A DNA stretch of 64,000 bases from Alentia gelatinosa (taxonomy: Eukaryota > Annelida > Polychaeta > Phyllodocida > Polynoidae), in the NCBI GenBank assembly GCA_950022655.1, contig OX465589.1, positions 27,916,970 to 27,980,969 on the forward strand, given 5' to 3'. Positions within the stretch are counted from its first letter, which is position 1. Every line of letters begins with the position of its first letter. Below the pieces are notes generated by a model, which was not told the origin of the DNA, made no database searches, and was given only the letters and a program-made list of their open reading frames with translations. A program made the translations under genes and the position numbers. Positions 45,160 to 57,945 of the stretch are shown piece after piece.

Positions 45160-45165
45160 AATAAA
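45160..45165 (+). terminator. candidate polyadenylation signal AATAAA
   Basis: It lies 118 bp after the stop of the candidate exon at 44900-45042 and is followed by a U/GU-rich stretch (TGATGATTGTTT) within 35 nt. Confidence 0.4.
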
Positions 45166-46131
45166 CAGAGCTTTGAGACCTGTGATGATTGTTTCCTCTA
45201 ACGTGAATCACTAGTCTTGGTTATATGCTAATTGTTTCATCACATATCTAATACGAGAAGGTTTCCCTATATTTGCTATATTCACGTTCATAGAGTTGAT
45301 ATTTTTGTTGAAAAAGAACTATTCTTCTCCAGGAGAAATCAATGTAGAAAAAGGAAGAATAGATATGAACAATTTTCCAAATTTCCTTTATCTATGGCAA
45401 CTACATTACTGACATACCAGATCAGAGATGGCAGTTTCCAAAATTCCCATAGAAATTAACATTTTGATTTTAAGCAGATACCATTTCTGTCCCTTTACTT
45501 GTGTTAACTTATTTGAATTCATACTAGGAACAAGGTAGCTGCAACCTGTAGTAATCTTTTAATGTTTTTTATTCAGTTTATTATCCTTTCTCCTACACGA
45601 AGTTCTTCCGGGCAACCGAGTCGAGTCTATAACAAAACACATACTGCAACATACAGCTACATGGAGTAGCTACCACTAGGTTAGTAGCATGATTTAAGGG
45701 GATAAGTGTGATATAGAGGGGAGGCATGAGGTATGGAGGATGAGGAGACAATGAGGTGGTTTGGTTAAATTATCATTTTGAACCTGTTCAGGTTCACTAT
45801 TCGTTGTACCAATGGTGGAATTTTCTTCCATTCAAGTGAAACCGCTTTTTCAAGTGCTTTCAAACGGCGCTTGTATTCTTCTCACTTCCGGCGATTGGAA
45901 GTGATACACCGGAACTAGGACACGCCAGTAACCGGCGCACAACACACCAAGCACCAGTGACCGCTGGTTGCCAGCCGATTCCCGTTTCCATAATAACCAA
46001 TATGGAGACCCCACCTCCTCCTCCCCAACTAACCTGACCGCCGGGTCTATTCACTGCGCTTATCGTGTGACCGCAGCCAATCAACGAAGCTGACACTTGA
46101 GATGCATGGAGGGCAAAGTCTACATGAATGG
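45166..46131. other. no supported gene
   Basis: Unique sequence; nothing beyond a few short palindromes (for example GAACCTGTTCAGGTTC near 45780). Confidence 0.35.
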
Positions 46132-46200
46132 TATAAGAGCGCCATGAACTATCAAACTGCAGTTACTTAACTCCGCGGTTTTTCTTGTGAATAGCCTAGA
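46132..46200 (+). promoter_or_regulatory. candidate core promoter with short non-coding first exon
   Basis: TATAAGAG at 46132-46139 lies 29 nt before GCAGTTAC, an initiator-like sequence (+1 at about 46161). A strong donor, AGA|GTGAGT, follows at 46201, leaving a 40-nt leader exon. TATA-to-initiator spacing and donor quality are both good. No downstream exon has been tied to it. Confidence 0.3.
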
Positions 46201-47252
46201 GTGAGTATTTGAGAATCCTTTTAAATGCAGCCATCATCGCTAGAACTGAAAAATATTATTCTGATCGGACATGAATTCGGCCATGTATCGGTCGGCTAAT
46301 GTTTCTGATAGAGCTCCTTATCAACAGGCGGAAATCAAATTTGAGTATTTCTCACCGAGATACGATATGTTTTTTTTTAATTCTGAATAGAAGCACAAAT
46401 GGAGAGGAAATTCACAGGGATAAAGCCTCGCTAATGTAGACTGGCAGAGCTTCAGAACAATGCCCCCAGTAGATGGACTACGCTGCCTTCAGTTCTATTT
46501 TCTCTATTCATTAGATTCATTGTCGCAAGTCTATTCACGACCTTCACTCTCATTTGTGTCAAGAGGAATTTATCCATAAAAGTTCAATTCGTGAAGCCGA
46601 AGGTTGAGATTATATCTGACTAAAATAATCTTATTTAGTATATATTCAGATGTCCGCTGCAGAAAAAGAAATCATGTCAGCGAAGGATGAAGATGTCAGC
46701 GAAAGAGCACACATGTAAATCTGCCCGAAAGCGTCATTTCTTTAGACATCGCAGACTCAGATTGTCCCTGAAGTATAATGTCGGGTAAACCTGCATCATG
46801 TGTAAATCACTGATAGCTCGAGTCAGTAGAGGAATATGATTAGTTGTATAGGGTAATGGGAAAAGCTGCATACATGTACGAAGGCTGGAGAGAATCACAT
46901 GCCCATATGCAAACAGAGAAACGAGTATCATAGAACTGGGGAAGAAACAAGAGTCAAGAATCATCAGAAGAAGCTTGATAAACCGCATATGTTAATATCT
47001 TCTCACTGCTCTTGTGCGTGCCAGTCTTTGTAATTGGTGCAGCATGGTCTTAGGTTAGCTCAGTGAGGCCATCTGGCGTTAATCACACACACTCACTTTC
47101 AGCACATACACACCCTTCATGCACAGACATCACTTCCGTCTTCATTCCATTCGTCATTATCGGCACGCAGCACTTAGTTATCTATTTTGCATCGCGCTCT
47201 AGTCATTTGAGAGCGTTTAATGCGCCGATTTGAATTGGTGGGGATTTGAGTT
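46201..47252. other. no supported gene
   Basis: Unique sequence. The minus-strand frame at 46734-46988 is hydrophobic but has no recognisable domain or splice sites. Confidence 0.35.
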
Positions 47253-47556
47253 ATATCGTAAAACTGGGTGAGTTTTAATCTTGGCCACCGTATGCCATGA
47301 CTGGAGTTTGGCTCCGAACTTCACTCGGCTACGCCTCATGAAGTCACTATGCCAAACTCCAGTCATGGCATACGGTGGCCACGATTAAAACGAATCAGGT
47401 TTTGATTTTATCCTACCCCATCTCCTCGATTTTGGAATATTACGTGATTACAATTCTGTTTGCCACTAGTGGCATATTAAACTCTGTATGCCAGTCAGCG
47501 TGGCATACGGAGTCTCAATGTTAAGCCTATGGGATTTTATATTAGGGGAAGGATAA
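47253..47556 (-). mobile_element. hairpin-ended element family 3, copy X
   Basis: The left end is a hairpin of about 150 bp (TCGTAAAACTGG...AATCTTGGCCACCGTATGCC and inverse) with apex TTCACTCGGCTACGCCTCATGAA near 47322-47344. Immediately inside is TTTTATCCTACCCCA. The far terminus is its inverse, TAGGGGAAGGATAA (47543-47556). Near that end is the conserved small hairpin TATGCC...GGCATACGG. Same layout as families 1 and 2. No coding capacity. Confidence 0.8.
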
Positions 47557-49165
47557 TACACGCAACTGGGGCCGCATCGTACAATATCATAGTGGCATCA
47601 AATTTATGGACAGAGGGGGGAGGGGCATAAATAAGTATCATCAGCTCTGAATATAATAGATTTATTTTTACAATTAATTCAACGATCTGATGGGAAAAGC
47701 GTTGCTCCCGTTATATTGGATATTGGATAAGGCAGAGGAAGATTCGTTAGTTCTTTAATCAAATACAGATGGCACCAAAGTAAAACTTGGCTGACATCTT
47801 GTTGTGTGGATCGCTATTTGATGAAAGTATCAGCACAAAGAGCGGGGATGGAAGTACCCCACAGTTCGTTTTTGAGAATATTAGACTGGGCCATCTTCAA
47901 CCAAGTAGCCTGGGGTCCGTTACACAAATATTGTACGATCATACAAAAGGTCGTATGATTGTCCTAGGGCTGATATCGTTACATAAGCTTTTGGGTCGTA
48001 CATGTACAGCTACGACCTGCGGTTTAGCGATTCCGATGCGATCCGCTTAAATTCTGAAGCAACGTTAAGGTACTCGGCTCGCTATACAGGTGTTGCCGTT
48101 CAGCGCCGCCTAACGGCACACTGTCTAGTTACGCGGCCACTCGGACAAACACAGCGAGTCTGGCAGCATGCATATAGAGACATATAGCAATCACACCTAA
48201 AGTGTGAATGGTGAGTGTGATTACAGGAGTGTTGTTTTTTGACAGATTAAATTGTTGGAGCAAACTAGGGTATTGTATCAACGAGTCTGAGCTGTCTAAA
48301 CTTTATAGTTGATAATTATCTTGGTTTTAACTTGGAAAAAGATAAGCATATTATAGCTAGGCCTGCCAATGTATTAGTGTCTATACAATTTTGGTGTCCC
48401 TGTGTTAACTAAGGTATATCTAAAGTATCATTGAGGTGATATGCATGTATGACACATCAAATTGGAGCTGGAATACCATAGAATATGATGCAATCGCTTT
48501 TATGTCTATGGAAATAATGTGCATGGGTATTATAATGCTAAAGTATACGTTGCCAGGGATATGTTTGGCTTCAGACATCGCGTATTTAAGCAGATAACGT
48601 GTGACACCAGCCAGTGGAAAAAGGCCTATTCCGCAAAGGTATCGCAAACGTGAAGTACCAGCCCCTTGCTGGTGTCCCCGACTCCTTCCTATTGATGCGC
48701 TGAAAGTCTGCTATCAAAACGTCTCCTAGAAGAACAGGGTTTCTATTAGTGTTGAGACTGGGGAAGGCAGTTGTGTGAATTTCTTTTAATCTATTTTAGA
48801 CCTCCCACTGTCGCACATAAATGTGCACGTACAGGTATTTACATACGCGTGTGTCTCTGTCCGCGTCCGCACTGTGTGTTTGTGAGGTCCTGTCGCCTGC
48901 AGCATCTATAGATTGCCTGGTCACGGAGATCACGGCCACCAATTTGCCGTCTACAGGGTCGGCGGTCGTGACGAGGAAATATCAATAAGAGACCTTCGTC
49001 TGCAGTCCCGACCCCTCACACCACTCCGACCTCCAGCACCGCCAGCCTGCTCCGCCAACCGGCCCCTAGAGATTCCTAATGATTTTCTCCCCTTACTCTC
49101 TGACTGGACTCTCCTAGGACGGTAAAATCTGATCCGAACAGTGTTATATATCGTGTCATCACTAC

Positions 49166-49167
<2 letters not shown>
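47557..49167. other. no supported gene; possible solo TIR
   Basis: GGGGTCCGTTACACAAA at about 47922 looks like a DNA-transposon terminus but has no partner. Position 48840-49130 is CpG-richer than average. Confidence 0.3.

Positions 49168-49246
<79 letters not shown>
49168..49246. repeat. (AT)n microsatellite
   Basis: About 79 bp of uninterrupted AT dinucleotide repeat. Confidence 0.97.
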
Positions 49247-49248
<2 letters not shown>

Positions 49249-52200
49249 GAGAACCTCAGATTCGACCTCCAAGTTCAATAATGAAAATGATTTTAAAGAG
49301 AAAAGTTATAACAAATATATGAATAGATGTCATCCGTTCCATTCCGATTTGAATTGAAATTGGTACATGGGTAGAGATTAAAACCAAATACACGTTTCAG
49401 GTTAGTAAAGTAATAGACCCCACAATGATTGGTAACTTACTGAAGTATGTCTTAATTGATATTTACAAGCAGGACAGCTTATACACCGTCCCAATACCAA
49501 GCCGTTCTCTTCAGAAGACATCTGTTGCTGGGACCATGGGAAGGTGAGACAGTCAACGTAATGCGAGCTGTATTCTACAGCCTGAGTCCATATATCAAGA
49601 CATCACCATGCCTATTTGCCGTTTCTCTGTTCACGCTTAGACCAGGGGGGACACTCAAGTCACCGACATGGGATGGGCCTGCCCCTTTCCCACCCCTGTG
49701 GGCTTAGAGCGCAGTGCGGAGGGGTCTGCGGGAGGTGAGGGTGGGGAGGGGAGGCGACGCGATCAATAGAGGACAGCAGTGAGTGATGCCCAGAGGACAG
49801 CCTGCCTAGTAACGCCGAGAAATGCCGAGAAATGCCGGCAACTAGATCAAAAGGAGACGAGGCCGACACTGTCCTGGGGTGGGTGGTTGGTTGGCGTGTC
49901 GTGTCTCCAGCGGGAGGGGTTTTATTGCCTGGTGGGGGTAGGGTGAGGCGCTGTCACTGCTCTATTGTAATGCATGGAGAGCCAGCTTTGTGGATAGATG
50001 GAGAGCAACCGCATGTATGTATGTAAGGACGGAGTTGAGGAGTTCATATGGCACTGGCAATGTAGATTACTAATCGGATCTATCTACATTCATCCATATT
50101 CATACGTGCCTTGAGAATCATAATTGTCTTGCTCATTACCACATGCACGGGAAGAGGTTGAACCCAAGTTTAATGATATAATTGAATATAGTTTCCTATC
50201 ATACCATTAAATAAATACTATTCTTTGTGTATAAATTGGTTATTTTCAACAAAAAAGAAGGCCATTCAAATTCTCACATATATATATTACATGTCTGAGC
50301 GTGATTTAACTACCTACTAAAAGTTTGATAGTTTTAGTTCAATCCATAAATAGTATGTATTTTCCTCAATCGTATCAGAACAATAGTGTTTGTATTTATT
50401 ATAAATTATAATTATGAATTTGCATTTAAGCGCTCCATGTTAAGTAGAGCAAAATTCAGAAACAGGACGTCCATTGGTCAATTAGTATTTGATTGGTCAG
50501 ATTAACAAGGTAGCGCATGCGCTGTAGGGATGGATTTCCTGTTAGATCGATATGCCTGTACATAGTTCAATGAATTATATGTGAATAAAGGAGTATATTC
50601 CGGGAATTGTATCCATATTATAAGTACAAGCGGTGTTGAATCCCTTACTTATTACGGTCTAGAACCAGGCCTCTTGACTCAACGAGATGTGGCTAGCTTA
50701 TAATACGATACGTACGTGTCATATGCTTGTTATTAGTCTGTCCGATCTAGAAAACTTCATAGCCTGATAGTTCTACGTTTATCTTTTAGCAAATCGTAAC
50801 AGGATTAAAGACGTTTTGTTCAATGTTCGTCAAACTTTGAGTCAATAGTGTTTGTTATGCCACGTGCAACTTGAGCCTATGTAAACGTCATTTCGTATTG
50901 CTTGAACAAAACGCATAGCTTAAACCGAAATGAACATTGTTGATGTAGTGTAGAAAAGCTGTATGTAAAGCTGCCATATAATAAAGAAATCAGCTGCATG
51001 ATGAAATTTGCTGTCCAATTACATGTACAGAACCACACGCTTGTGTGGATTATGTGAAGTAGCTTTCTTGAGGTATGATCAAAGATGGACTAATGGCATT
51101 TATCAGCAGTCATCGAGAGATTAAAACATACCTCAAAGTCCTTACCAAGGAACCGTCATGGTAATAAGTCTAATCACTTGTGGTGAAGTTGTAGAGGTAA
51201 GGGGTATTAGCCTTCCCAATCGTGTGAAATACATTTATGATTGCGAGATGATTTCTCCACCCTGACCGAATGTATCATTTTGAACGGCGGAATGTCTATG
51301 AAATGATAAAGCATGACAGGTTCTATATTCTCCGGGATGTGTTCAGTCTTCAAGGCCATGTTGGCACGGTCTGTGCCGATAGGGATCTAAAGAGAGGATA
51401 ATGAGCTTATTAGCGTGGCTATAGAGGCCCTAGAAAGTAGCGGTATGTGGCGTAGTGGTGCCGGCTTCATATAAAGACCACCCCCCACCGCCGCCCCCAC
51501 TTGCCTGTGTCTATTGTAAGACATGTGGAGCAGCTCTGAGGAACTGTGAACCGCTCTTCACGGTAGAGCAATAAGACAGAGAACACCCAGAGCGTATAAA
51601 ATCGGATCAGGAGATGGGATTACATTCCCCTCGCGTTCAGCTCGCATTGTCTCCCTGTGAAAGAGTGTTCAGTCGCTCACTTAATCTCCTCCGGCACCGC
51701 GAGACTAGAGACGAGATTCGCCGAGAGCAGGCTGGGATTACTGCGATAATTGTACGCGGCTATTTATCTCGATTGTCTGGATTTCCTATTTTCTGATTTC
51801 CCAGCTGTATAGCAAGGTACCCTCTAGAGCAGAGTTTTGTGTCACAATAGGACGAGGTTATATCATTGATATACACCCAGACGAGCGCGCGATGTAGAAA
51901 TCCCAACAAAAGTAGATCCCAATTAAGTGAAGGGCGTCATATGTGACCCCCATGGCGAGTTGGCGATTACCTTTTTAATTTGGTTTCATTGCAAGGAAAT
52001 ATTGTCCTTTGGAATTACAATTCGATGTGAAAGGAGCAGTCCTATCACGTTTCATGCATTCCATCTGAGCCCTGTTTGTTTTTTCTATAAAATATGTTTC
52101 TATTTCTTTCCGGTGACAGATCTGTTTCTAATCACATGAGACAAAATGCCTTTACAAATAAGATATTTGTTGTCAATCTTCCGTCAAAACATTCTATATG

Positions 52201-52739
52201 TATTTTTCTTGCATTATTAAAAATTTAGATATACCAGTGTATTTGTATCGCGTTCCTAACGGACCCGACTGTGAAGAAGACAGTCTTTTGTACTTTTGAT
52301 AAAATAACACCAACATGATGCTTTAATGTATTCTCGGATGGAAATTGCATTGTTAATCTCTATCCGTTGTTGTAGTTCATAATGTTTTAGGTATTTTGCC
52401 GGCTTATTTCCGCATGCCAGGTTCGTCTAAGAATATTACAAACAATATTCCGTAACATATTCTACACAATATGGAAGCATTCAGACTCATCGCAAAAGCT
52501 TGTGTCCTGATATAGAATTCCCTAGTATAATATTTTTTTTTGTCAACTTATGTTACATACATAAAAACTAACTATATCTTCCGTAGATATACTTTAAAAA
52601 CAATCAAGACTGGGTTCTTGTTTGTAACGAGGACGACAGTACGCCCCCTGGTGAGTAGAGATCTCACTGATCTGTAGTGCACCAAATAACCCCACACCTG
52701 GTAAAGCTGTCTTTGATCCTCCTTCCTAATCATCGCCGA
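49247..52739. other. no firmly supported gene
   Basis: Position 49640-49930 is GC-rich. TATAAAAT at about 51595 has an initiator-like TTACATT 27 nt downstream, but no exon can be tied to it. The remainder is AT-rich unique sequence. Confidence 0.3.
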
Positions 52740-53245
52740 CTCCAGCAGGTGAAGGTGAACCCTCTTTCTATCTCTTCTGCCTTTTCTATCTTCTCTTGAA
52801 TACCTTTTCTTCTTTCGCGATCTCTGTCTGTTTGTATGTCGCCACTCCCGGTCTTTGTCTGTGTCTCTCCTTCTTTCTGTCTCATTTATCGTTTCCCTCT
52901 TTTTCTCTCAATTCGGGTATCACTTGTTCTGGTTCTCTCCACTTCCTTCTGTGCATCTCTCTCTCTCTATCTCAATCCACCCTTCTGTATCTGTCCTACC
53001 ATCTTTTCGTCTTAGTCACTCCATCCCTCTCTCTCCCTCCAGCTCTCTCCTAGTGACTATTATCTCTTCATCCCTTTCTCTTCCTCTGCTTCGGTTACAT
53101 TCCCCTCTTCCTCCCGCCTGTCCTAGTCACTCCTCTCTCGTCCTGCCTCTATCCTCTCTCTCTTCCTTCTTCTCTGTCTGTCTCCCTCTCTCTTCCTCCC
53201 TCTGTGTCTCAGTCACTACTCTCCCTCTCCCTCGCTTTCTCTTGC
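52740..53245. repeat. CT-rich low-complexity tract, left part
   Basis: Degenerate (CT)n/(CTCCCT)n polypyrimidine sequence. It resumes at 53461-53500, beyond the inserted MITE. Open frames rich in Ser and Leu are artefacts. Confidence 0.85.
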
Positions 53246-53460
53246 TTAAGGGCAAAATCCACCAGGCCGATTTCTCACCCGATCTGTTCCTGGGCCCTTA
53301 AGAGGAAGCTCAGGTATTGTAATTTATTCAATTCTGATAATGATAGTTTAATAAATGACCATTTTCAAAAATTTGAGAAATTCTAGGGCATCCGATAATA
53401 ATCGGCGATTGTCTGGCTACGGAATCGGCTACCGTCGGTCCAGTGGAACACCCCCTTTAC
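53246..53460 (-). mobile_element. TTAA-flanked MITE, copy 3, inside the CT-rich tract
   Basis: Reverse-orientation copy of the 1955 family. The left flank is TTAA (53246-53249) and the right flank TTAC (53457-53460), one mismatch to a TTAA duplication. Polypyrimidine sequence continues on both sides, so this copy, like copy 2, inserted into a simple-sequence array. Confidence 0.85.
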
Positions 53461-53500
53461 TCTCTCTCCTACTCTCTACATCTCCCTTTTCGTCTGTCTC

Positions 53501-54860
53501 GGTCCACGTACACCGGGCGTGTCGTCTTTAGATGCCTGTATAGCTGGGTATACACGAGCACCTCGTGCCATACTCTCCTCCAGGAGCCCCTCCGCCTGGC
53601 TTCAGAACCTGTTTATTGATGGTCTAATTACTGAGGCGCAAAGCGCACTCTGATCTCTTTGATATAGCCTCAAGTCGTACTCCATGTCCGGTCAGAGCCG
53701 GACGAGTAATATCAAATGACAAGACGTATAATAGATAAAGGTGAACGTATTTCCTACCATAGAAGTAATATGATACAATTTTATTTTCTCTGAGTTAGAG
53801 GAATGAATATCCACTTGCTATGAGTTTCCGAAAGATCGCTACAGAAATATATAACGAATCCATGCACGCTGTATGCTCTTCTACTGCCCATGTATGCATT
53901 TCTACAATTATACTTCTGCTGAATTACAATATTGATAACTATCTTGGAAACACTCATTCTGATACATCTTGGTCGCAGACGGATGTTAGGAAGTTCAATT
54001 TATTAACGAATCAGTGTTTAAACCAACCCTGCCCCCTTTTACACTCCTCTCCCCCACATGTCGATTAACATATTGTATCCGGCAGACTATAAGCCTGTGC
54101 ACTAGATCATACAAGTGTCGAGGCCTTTTTAGATCTCCATTGTTGGGGTCAAAATAACCTACAGGAGAACTACACCAATTCGACCTACACCACACACAGG
54201 GGGCGCTACACTGTACCACACCAACCAAAGCCCAGTTGTCGACATGTTGTTTTTTTCTTTTTAATAATCATTCCCTCCGTAGTTTCTTTAATAACGGCCA
54301 CAAAGAATGATTATCGTGTGGCCAGGTTTAGTTTACCATGTCTGGTGCTGGACTATTTCCCAGTTTAACATGTGAATTGAACGATGACTGGGCAATCTTT
54401 CTGAACTATAATGTGTCTTGCTGATTCATACGGATGTTCATGTATACTGACAAAAATCATCTGGCGATTGGTAATTTGGTATAAGAACTGTAGATTCTGG
54501 AATTTACATCGAAGTATGGTTTATATCACCCGCTATCAATGGCTTCTATGTCTTTTTTTTAAAGAAAAGGATTCAACCTTTAATTTCCTAACAGAATGCT
54601 GGTCACGTGACGACTTTCAGTTGTACTGGAGCTTTTGAGAAAAAAACCGATCGGAGTGAAGGTCGGCTAATGACAGTCCAATCGACCTTGGGACACCACA
54701 AGAAATGCGACCGTGAGGCGGCTGACCTTGTCAATGACCTTTCCTATTTCTTCCAATTATTCACCTAAAAAGAAATCAATCATTCGGATTTTTGCGGACA
54801 ATTCCAGCAGCCCGAGGAGAATGGAGCTATTAATGCCTGGTCTGCCTGTGTTACCAGTGT
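53501..54860. other. no supported gene
   Basis: Unique sequence; no domain, TIR or splice-supported exon. Confidence 0.35.
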
Positions 54861-55816
54861 CTGTTCAAACAAGGCGGGGTCAGTGTCTACCCAATACACA
54901 CTGTGTACTGTGATATCGTCGTCTCTGTTCAAACAAGGCGGGGTCAGTGTCTACCCAATACACACTGTGTACTGTGATATCGTCGTCTCTGTTCAAACAA
55001 GGCGGGGTCAGTGTCTACCCAATACACACTGTGTACTGTGATATCGTCGTCTCTGTTCAAACAAGGCGGGGTCAGTGTCTACCCAATACACACTGTGTAC
55101 TGTGATATCGTCGTCTCTGTTCAAACAAGGCGGGGTCAGTGTCACCCAATACACACTGTGTACTGTGATATCATCGTCTCTGTTCAAACAAGGCGGGGTC
55201 AGTGTCTACCCAATACACACTGTGTACTGTGATATCATCGTCTCTGTTCAAACAAGGCGGGGTCAGTGTCACCCAATACACACTGTGTACTGTGATATCA
55301 TCGTCTCTGTTCAAACAAGGCGGGGTCAGTGTCTACCCAATACACACTGTGTACTGTGATATCGTCGTCTCTGTTCAAACAAGGCGGGGTCAGTGTCTAC
55401 CCAATACACACTGTGTACTGTGATATCATCGTCTCTGTTCAAACAAGGCGGGGTCAGTGTCTACCCAATACACACTGTGTACTGTGATATCATCGTCTCT
55501 GTTCAAACAAGGCGGGGTTAGTGTCACCCAATACACACTGTGTACTGTGATATCATCGTCTCTGTTCAAACAAGGCGGGGTCAGTGTCTACCCAATACAC
55601 ACTGTGTACTGTGATATCGTCGTCTCTGTTCAAACAAGGCGGGGTCAGTGTCTACCCAATACACACTGTGTACTGTGATATCGTCGTCTCTGTTCAAACA
55701 AGGCGGGGTCAGTGTCACCCAATACACACTGTGTACTGTGATATCGTCGTCTCTGTTCAAACAAGGCGGGGTCAGTGTCTACCTGATACACACTGTGTAC
55801 TGTGATATCGTCGTCT
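54861..55816. repeat. 63/64-bp minisatellite, 15 units
   Basis: Fifteen nearly identical units start CTGTTCAAACAAGGCGGGGT. Units 5, 7, 11 and 14 are 63 bp (one T missing: GTGTCACCC in place of GTGTCTACCC); the others are 64 bp. A second variable site is ATC(A/G)TCG near the unit end: A in units 5-7 and 9-11, G elsewhere. Each unit can form a hairpin (CAGTGT...ACACTG, and ACACACTGTGT). Overlapping open frames are artefacts. Confidence 0.97.
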
Positions 55817-56265
55817 ATATAGTCTGTGAATATTAAAAGTGTGAATGATCCGAAAACGCGTGCACAATGCAAAAGAAAAATTAGACTAAAAAGACCAAAG
55901 ACTGCATTTTTAAACGGAGTCCCATTTACATAGGAATGAATGACTGGAATAATCTTCCTGTTGAAGTCCAGGATGCAAAACTAACTCGCTATAAGAAATA
56001 TATAAGGTCGAAATATTTCGAGGAGTTTGCCCAGACATAAACTTGGCAAGTTTGCCTAAATCTGACCCATAGTTGTCTGAAGCATGCGTTTTTGAATCTT
56101 TAGCCCCATCATCATTTTTGTCATATCACTCTGTATATATTAAGAAAGACATCTTCAGTTACCGACGGAAATTTGTAAACGTTTTTGATCAATGGTCAGA
56201 ATAACTGCTAAAGCAGAGACCATTGTATGTACCCCCTTACAGTGCAATAAAAAATAAAAAAGTCT
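55817..56265 (+). mobile_element. 3' end of a non-LTR retrotransposon
   Basis: The frame at about 55888-56040 reads FKRSPIYIGMNDWNNLP, then about 28 further residues to a stop. The DWNNLP motif followed by a basic segment is the conserved C-terminal end of CR1/L2/RTE-type LINE RT proteins. About 220 bp of 3' UTR follows, ending in an A-rich CAATAAAAAATAAAAAAG tail (about 56245). An in-frame TAG upstream and the abutting minisatellite show that only the 3' end is present. Confidence 0.65.
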
Positions 56266-57477
56266 TTATCCCACCCATGGTACAGGTTGTGCCATTGAGT
56301 TAACGTTGAAATAAAATACGCCACGCTCACCTACGTAAAGTTACACTACTACGCCATGGTGGTGGCAGAGAACGTAGCAACGTAACAACCAATGAACGTC
56401 GCGGAAAAAAAAATAGTTCCGACGCTATTGTTTGAACAATTCAATACATGATTATATTATTGCTTAAAATCGACTGTAAGGTCCGTGTTGGGGTGAGATA
56501 AAAACAGAACCGCTTTCGAAACGTGACGATTACTACGCATCCAAACTCGTGGCGTAGTGGTTCAAAATCATTTCTAAAGACAGTTCTGCTTAAGTCGCCA
56601 TCGCCATTACCCATGACGGCCTGGCACCACACACAGTGCCGTCCCCGCCACCGGCGACACCCTGCCGGACCTGGATAACCTACTTTATGCGTCTTATCGA
56701 TCAATCTACGCGGAGAAATCTTGTTTACAGACTCTAACCGTGAGCCCTGGTTGTTGAGTATCTCACCCAGCCCTTGGTCTTAGATTTTATAGACTTCTAC
56801 CTGATAGCTTATCGAATCCTGCTCGGCCGCCATAGCAACGCTTTCAATCTACCATGACCGACATGAATTGCAAGTCTTTTAGGGCTAGCAGAGCAGCATC
56901 GCACTGACCATTCGGTTCTATTTACACCTGCCTTGGGCGTCAGCTCCGCTTGATATAGCATGAAGGCTACTCCTATCAACTTTGATTTATATCAAGCGCC
57001 GTCGCCACTAGCATAGGCAATGGGCGACTCATTTAGGAGGCTAACCCCCCCTCCCCAATAAATCCAGTTATAGGACATTACAAATAAAAACACTTTTCAA
57101 TACAGTTTCCATATGTTGTCCAGTAAGGTCGACATAAAATTTAAAAACTCATAAAATTCATTAAAATTCTATACTCCCAGCTACTACCTCTCTCCTTTCA
57201 TCCAGGGATGGGGCAACGAACTGTATATAATAGTAGTGAAGGATGCGAAGAGACAACCACACCGAGTTCAAGTGCGCTAGAATTCCCAGCGGATGGTCGG
57301 GGAAACAGGGTAGACTATGTGCCGTAAATATATGTGTATGGGTAATTATAAACACTTTTTCTAAAGTCATACTTCGGGTACCATATATATATATATATAT
57401 ATATATATAACACAAGGTCTGATCAAATATCAACTTGCCACCGCAAGTGCAGCCACACAGCCGCCACCTACTGCTCG
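56266..57477. other. no supported gene
   Basis: Unique sequence plus a short (AT)n tract at about 57383-57409. Confidence 0.35.
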
Positions 57478-57545
57478 CCTAACCCCCACCTACCCCTCAC
57501 CTAACCCCCGTCTAACCCCCACCTAACCCCCGCCTAGCCCCCACC
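57478..57545. repeat. 11-bp CTAACCCCCAC minisatellite
   Basis: About six units of CTAACCCCCRC. The C-rich strand resembles a degenerate telomere-like repeat but has five Cs and an 11-bp period, so it is not a canonical telomeric tract. Confidence 0.75.
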
Positions 57546-57710
57546 AAAACCTCTAACACCAGAACTTGTGTGTGGACGGAATACCCATTATCTCACCCCT
57601 GGTATAAGTTTAGTCATAGGAATAACATTAGAAAACTATACTCAACGATCACCCTGGTAAAGTGACATACTTCGCCACGGCCGTGAGTAGTGAATTCTTT
57701 TTCTATTTAT

Positions 57711-57945
57711 TTTTCACATATACGCCAAATGTATACAACATGTATACAACGGCGTATACATCTTGCGCAGAGGATATTTCCTCTTGTATACACCTGGTGT
57801 AAAATACAGCCAAGACGCGTCCGTATACAAAAGGAAACAGTCTTGTATACATACGCCTCATACGCTGGCGTGAAATACGGGCGTATATATATGAAAACAA
57901 GTCAATTTACAGCCGATACACGCACTTCCGCGATGGCGTATATAG
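57711..57945. mobile_element. probable MITE remnant rich in GTATAC
   Basis: GTATAC and GGCGTATA words recur throughout. TTTTCACATATACGCC at the left edge is roughly the inverse of GGGCGTATATATATGAAAA near 57880-57897. The internal texture resembles that of the TAA-flanked element at 26477, but no clean TIR pair or target duplication is preserved. Confidence 0.35.

Noticed and set aside
47253..47556. Ordinary foldback/TIR transposon for the hairpin families
   Set aside because: The hairpin is confined to one end, and the opposite terminus carries only a short motif inverted to one inside the hairpin. Symmetric TIRs and a target duplication are not seen.
52796..53301. Ser/Leu-rich open frames
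   Set aside because: Translation of a CT-rich tract that also runs into an inserted MITE.
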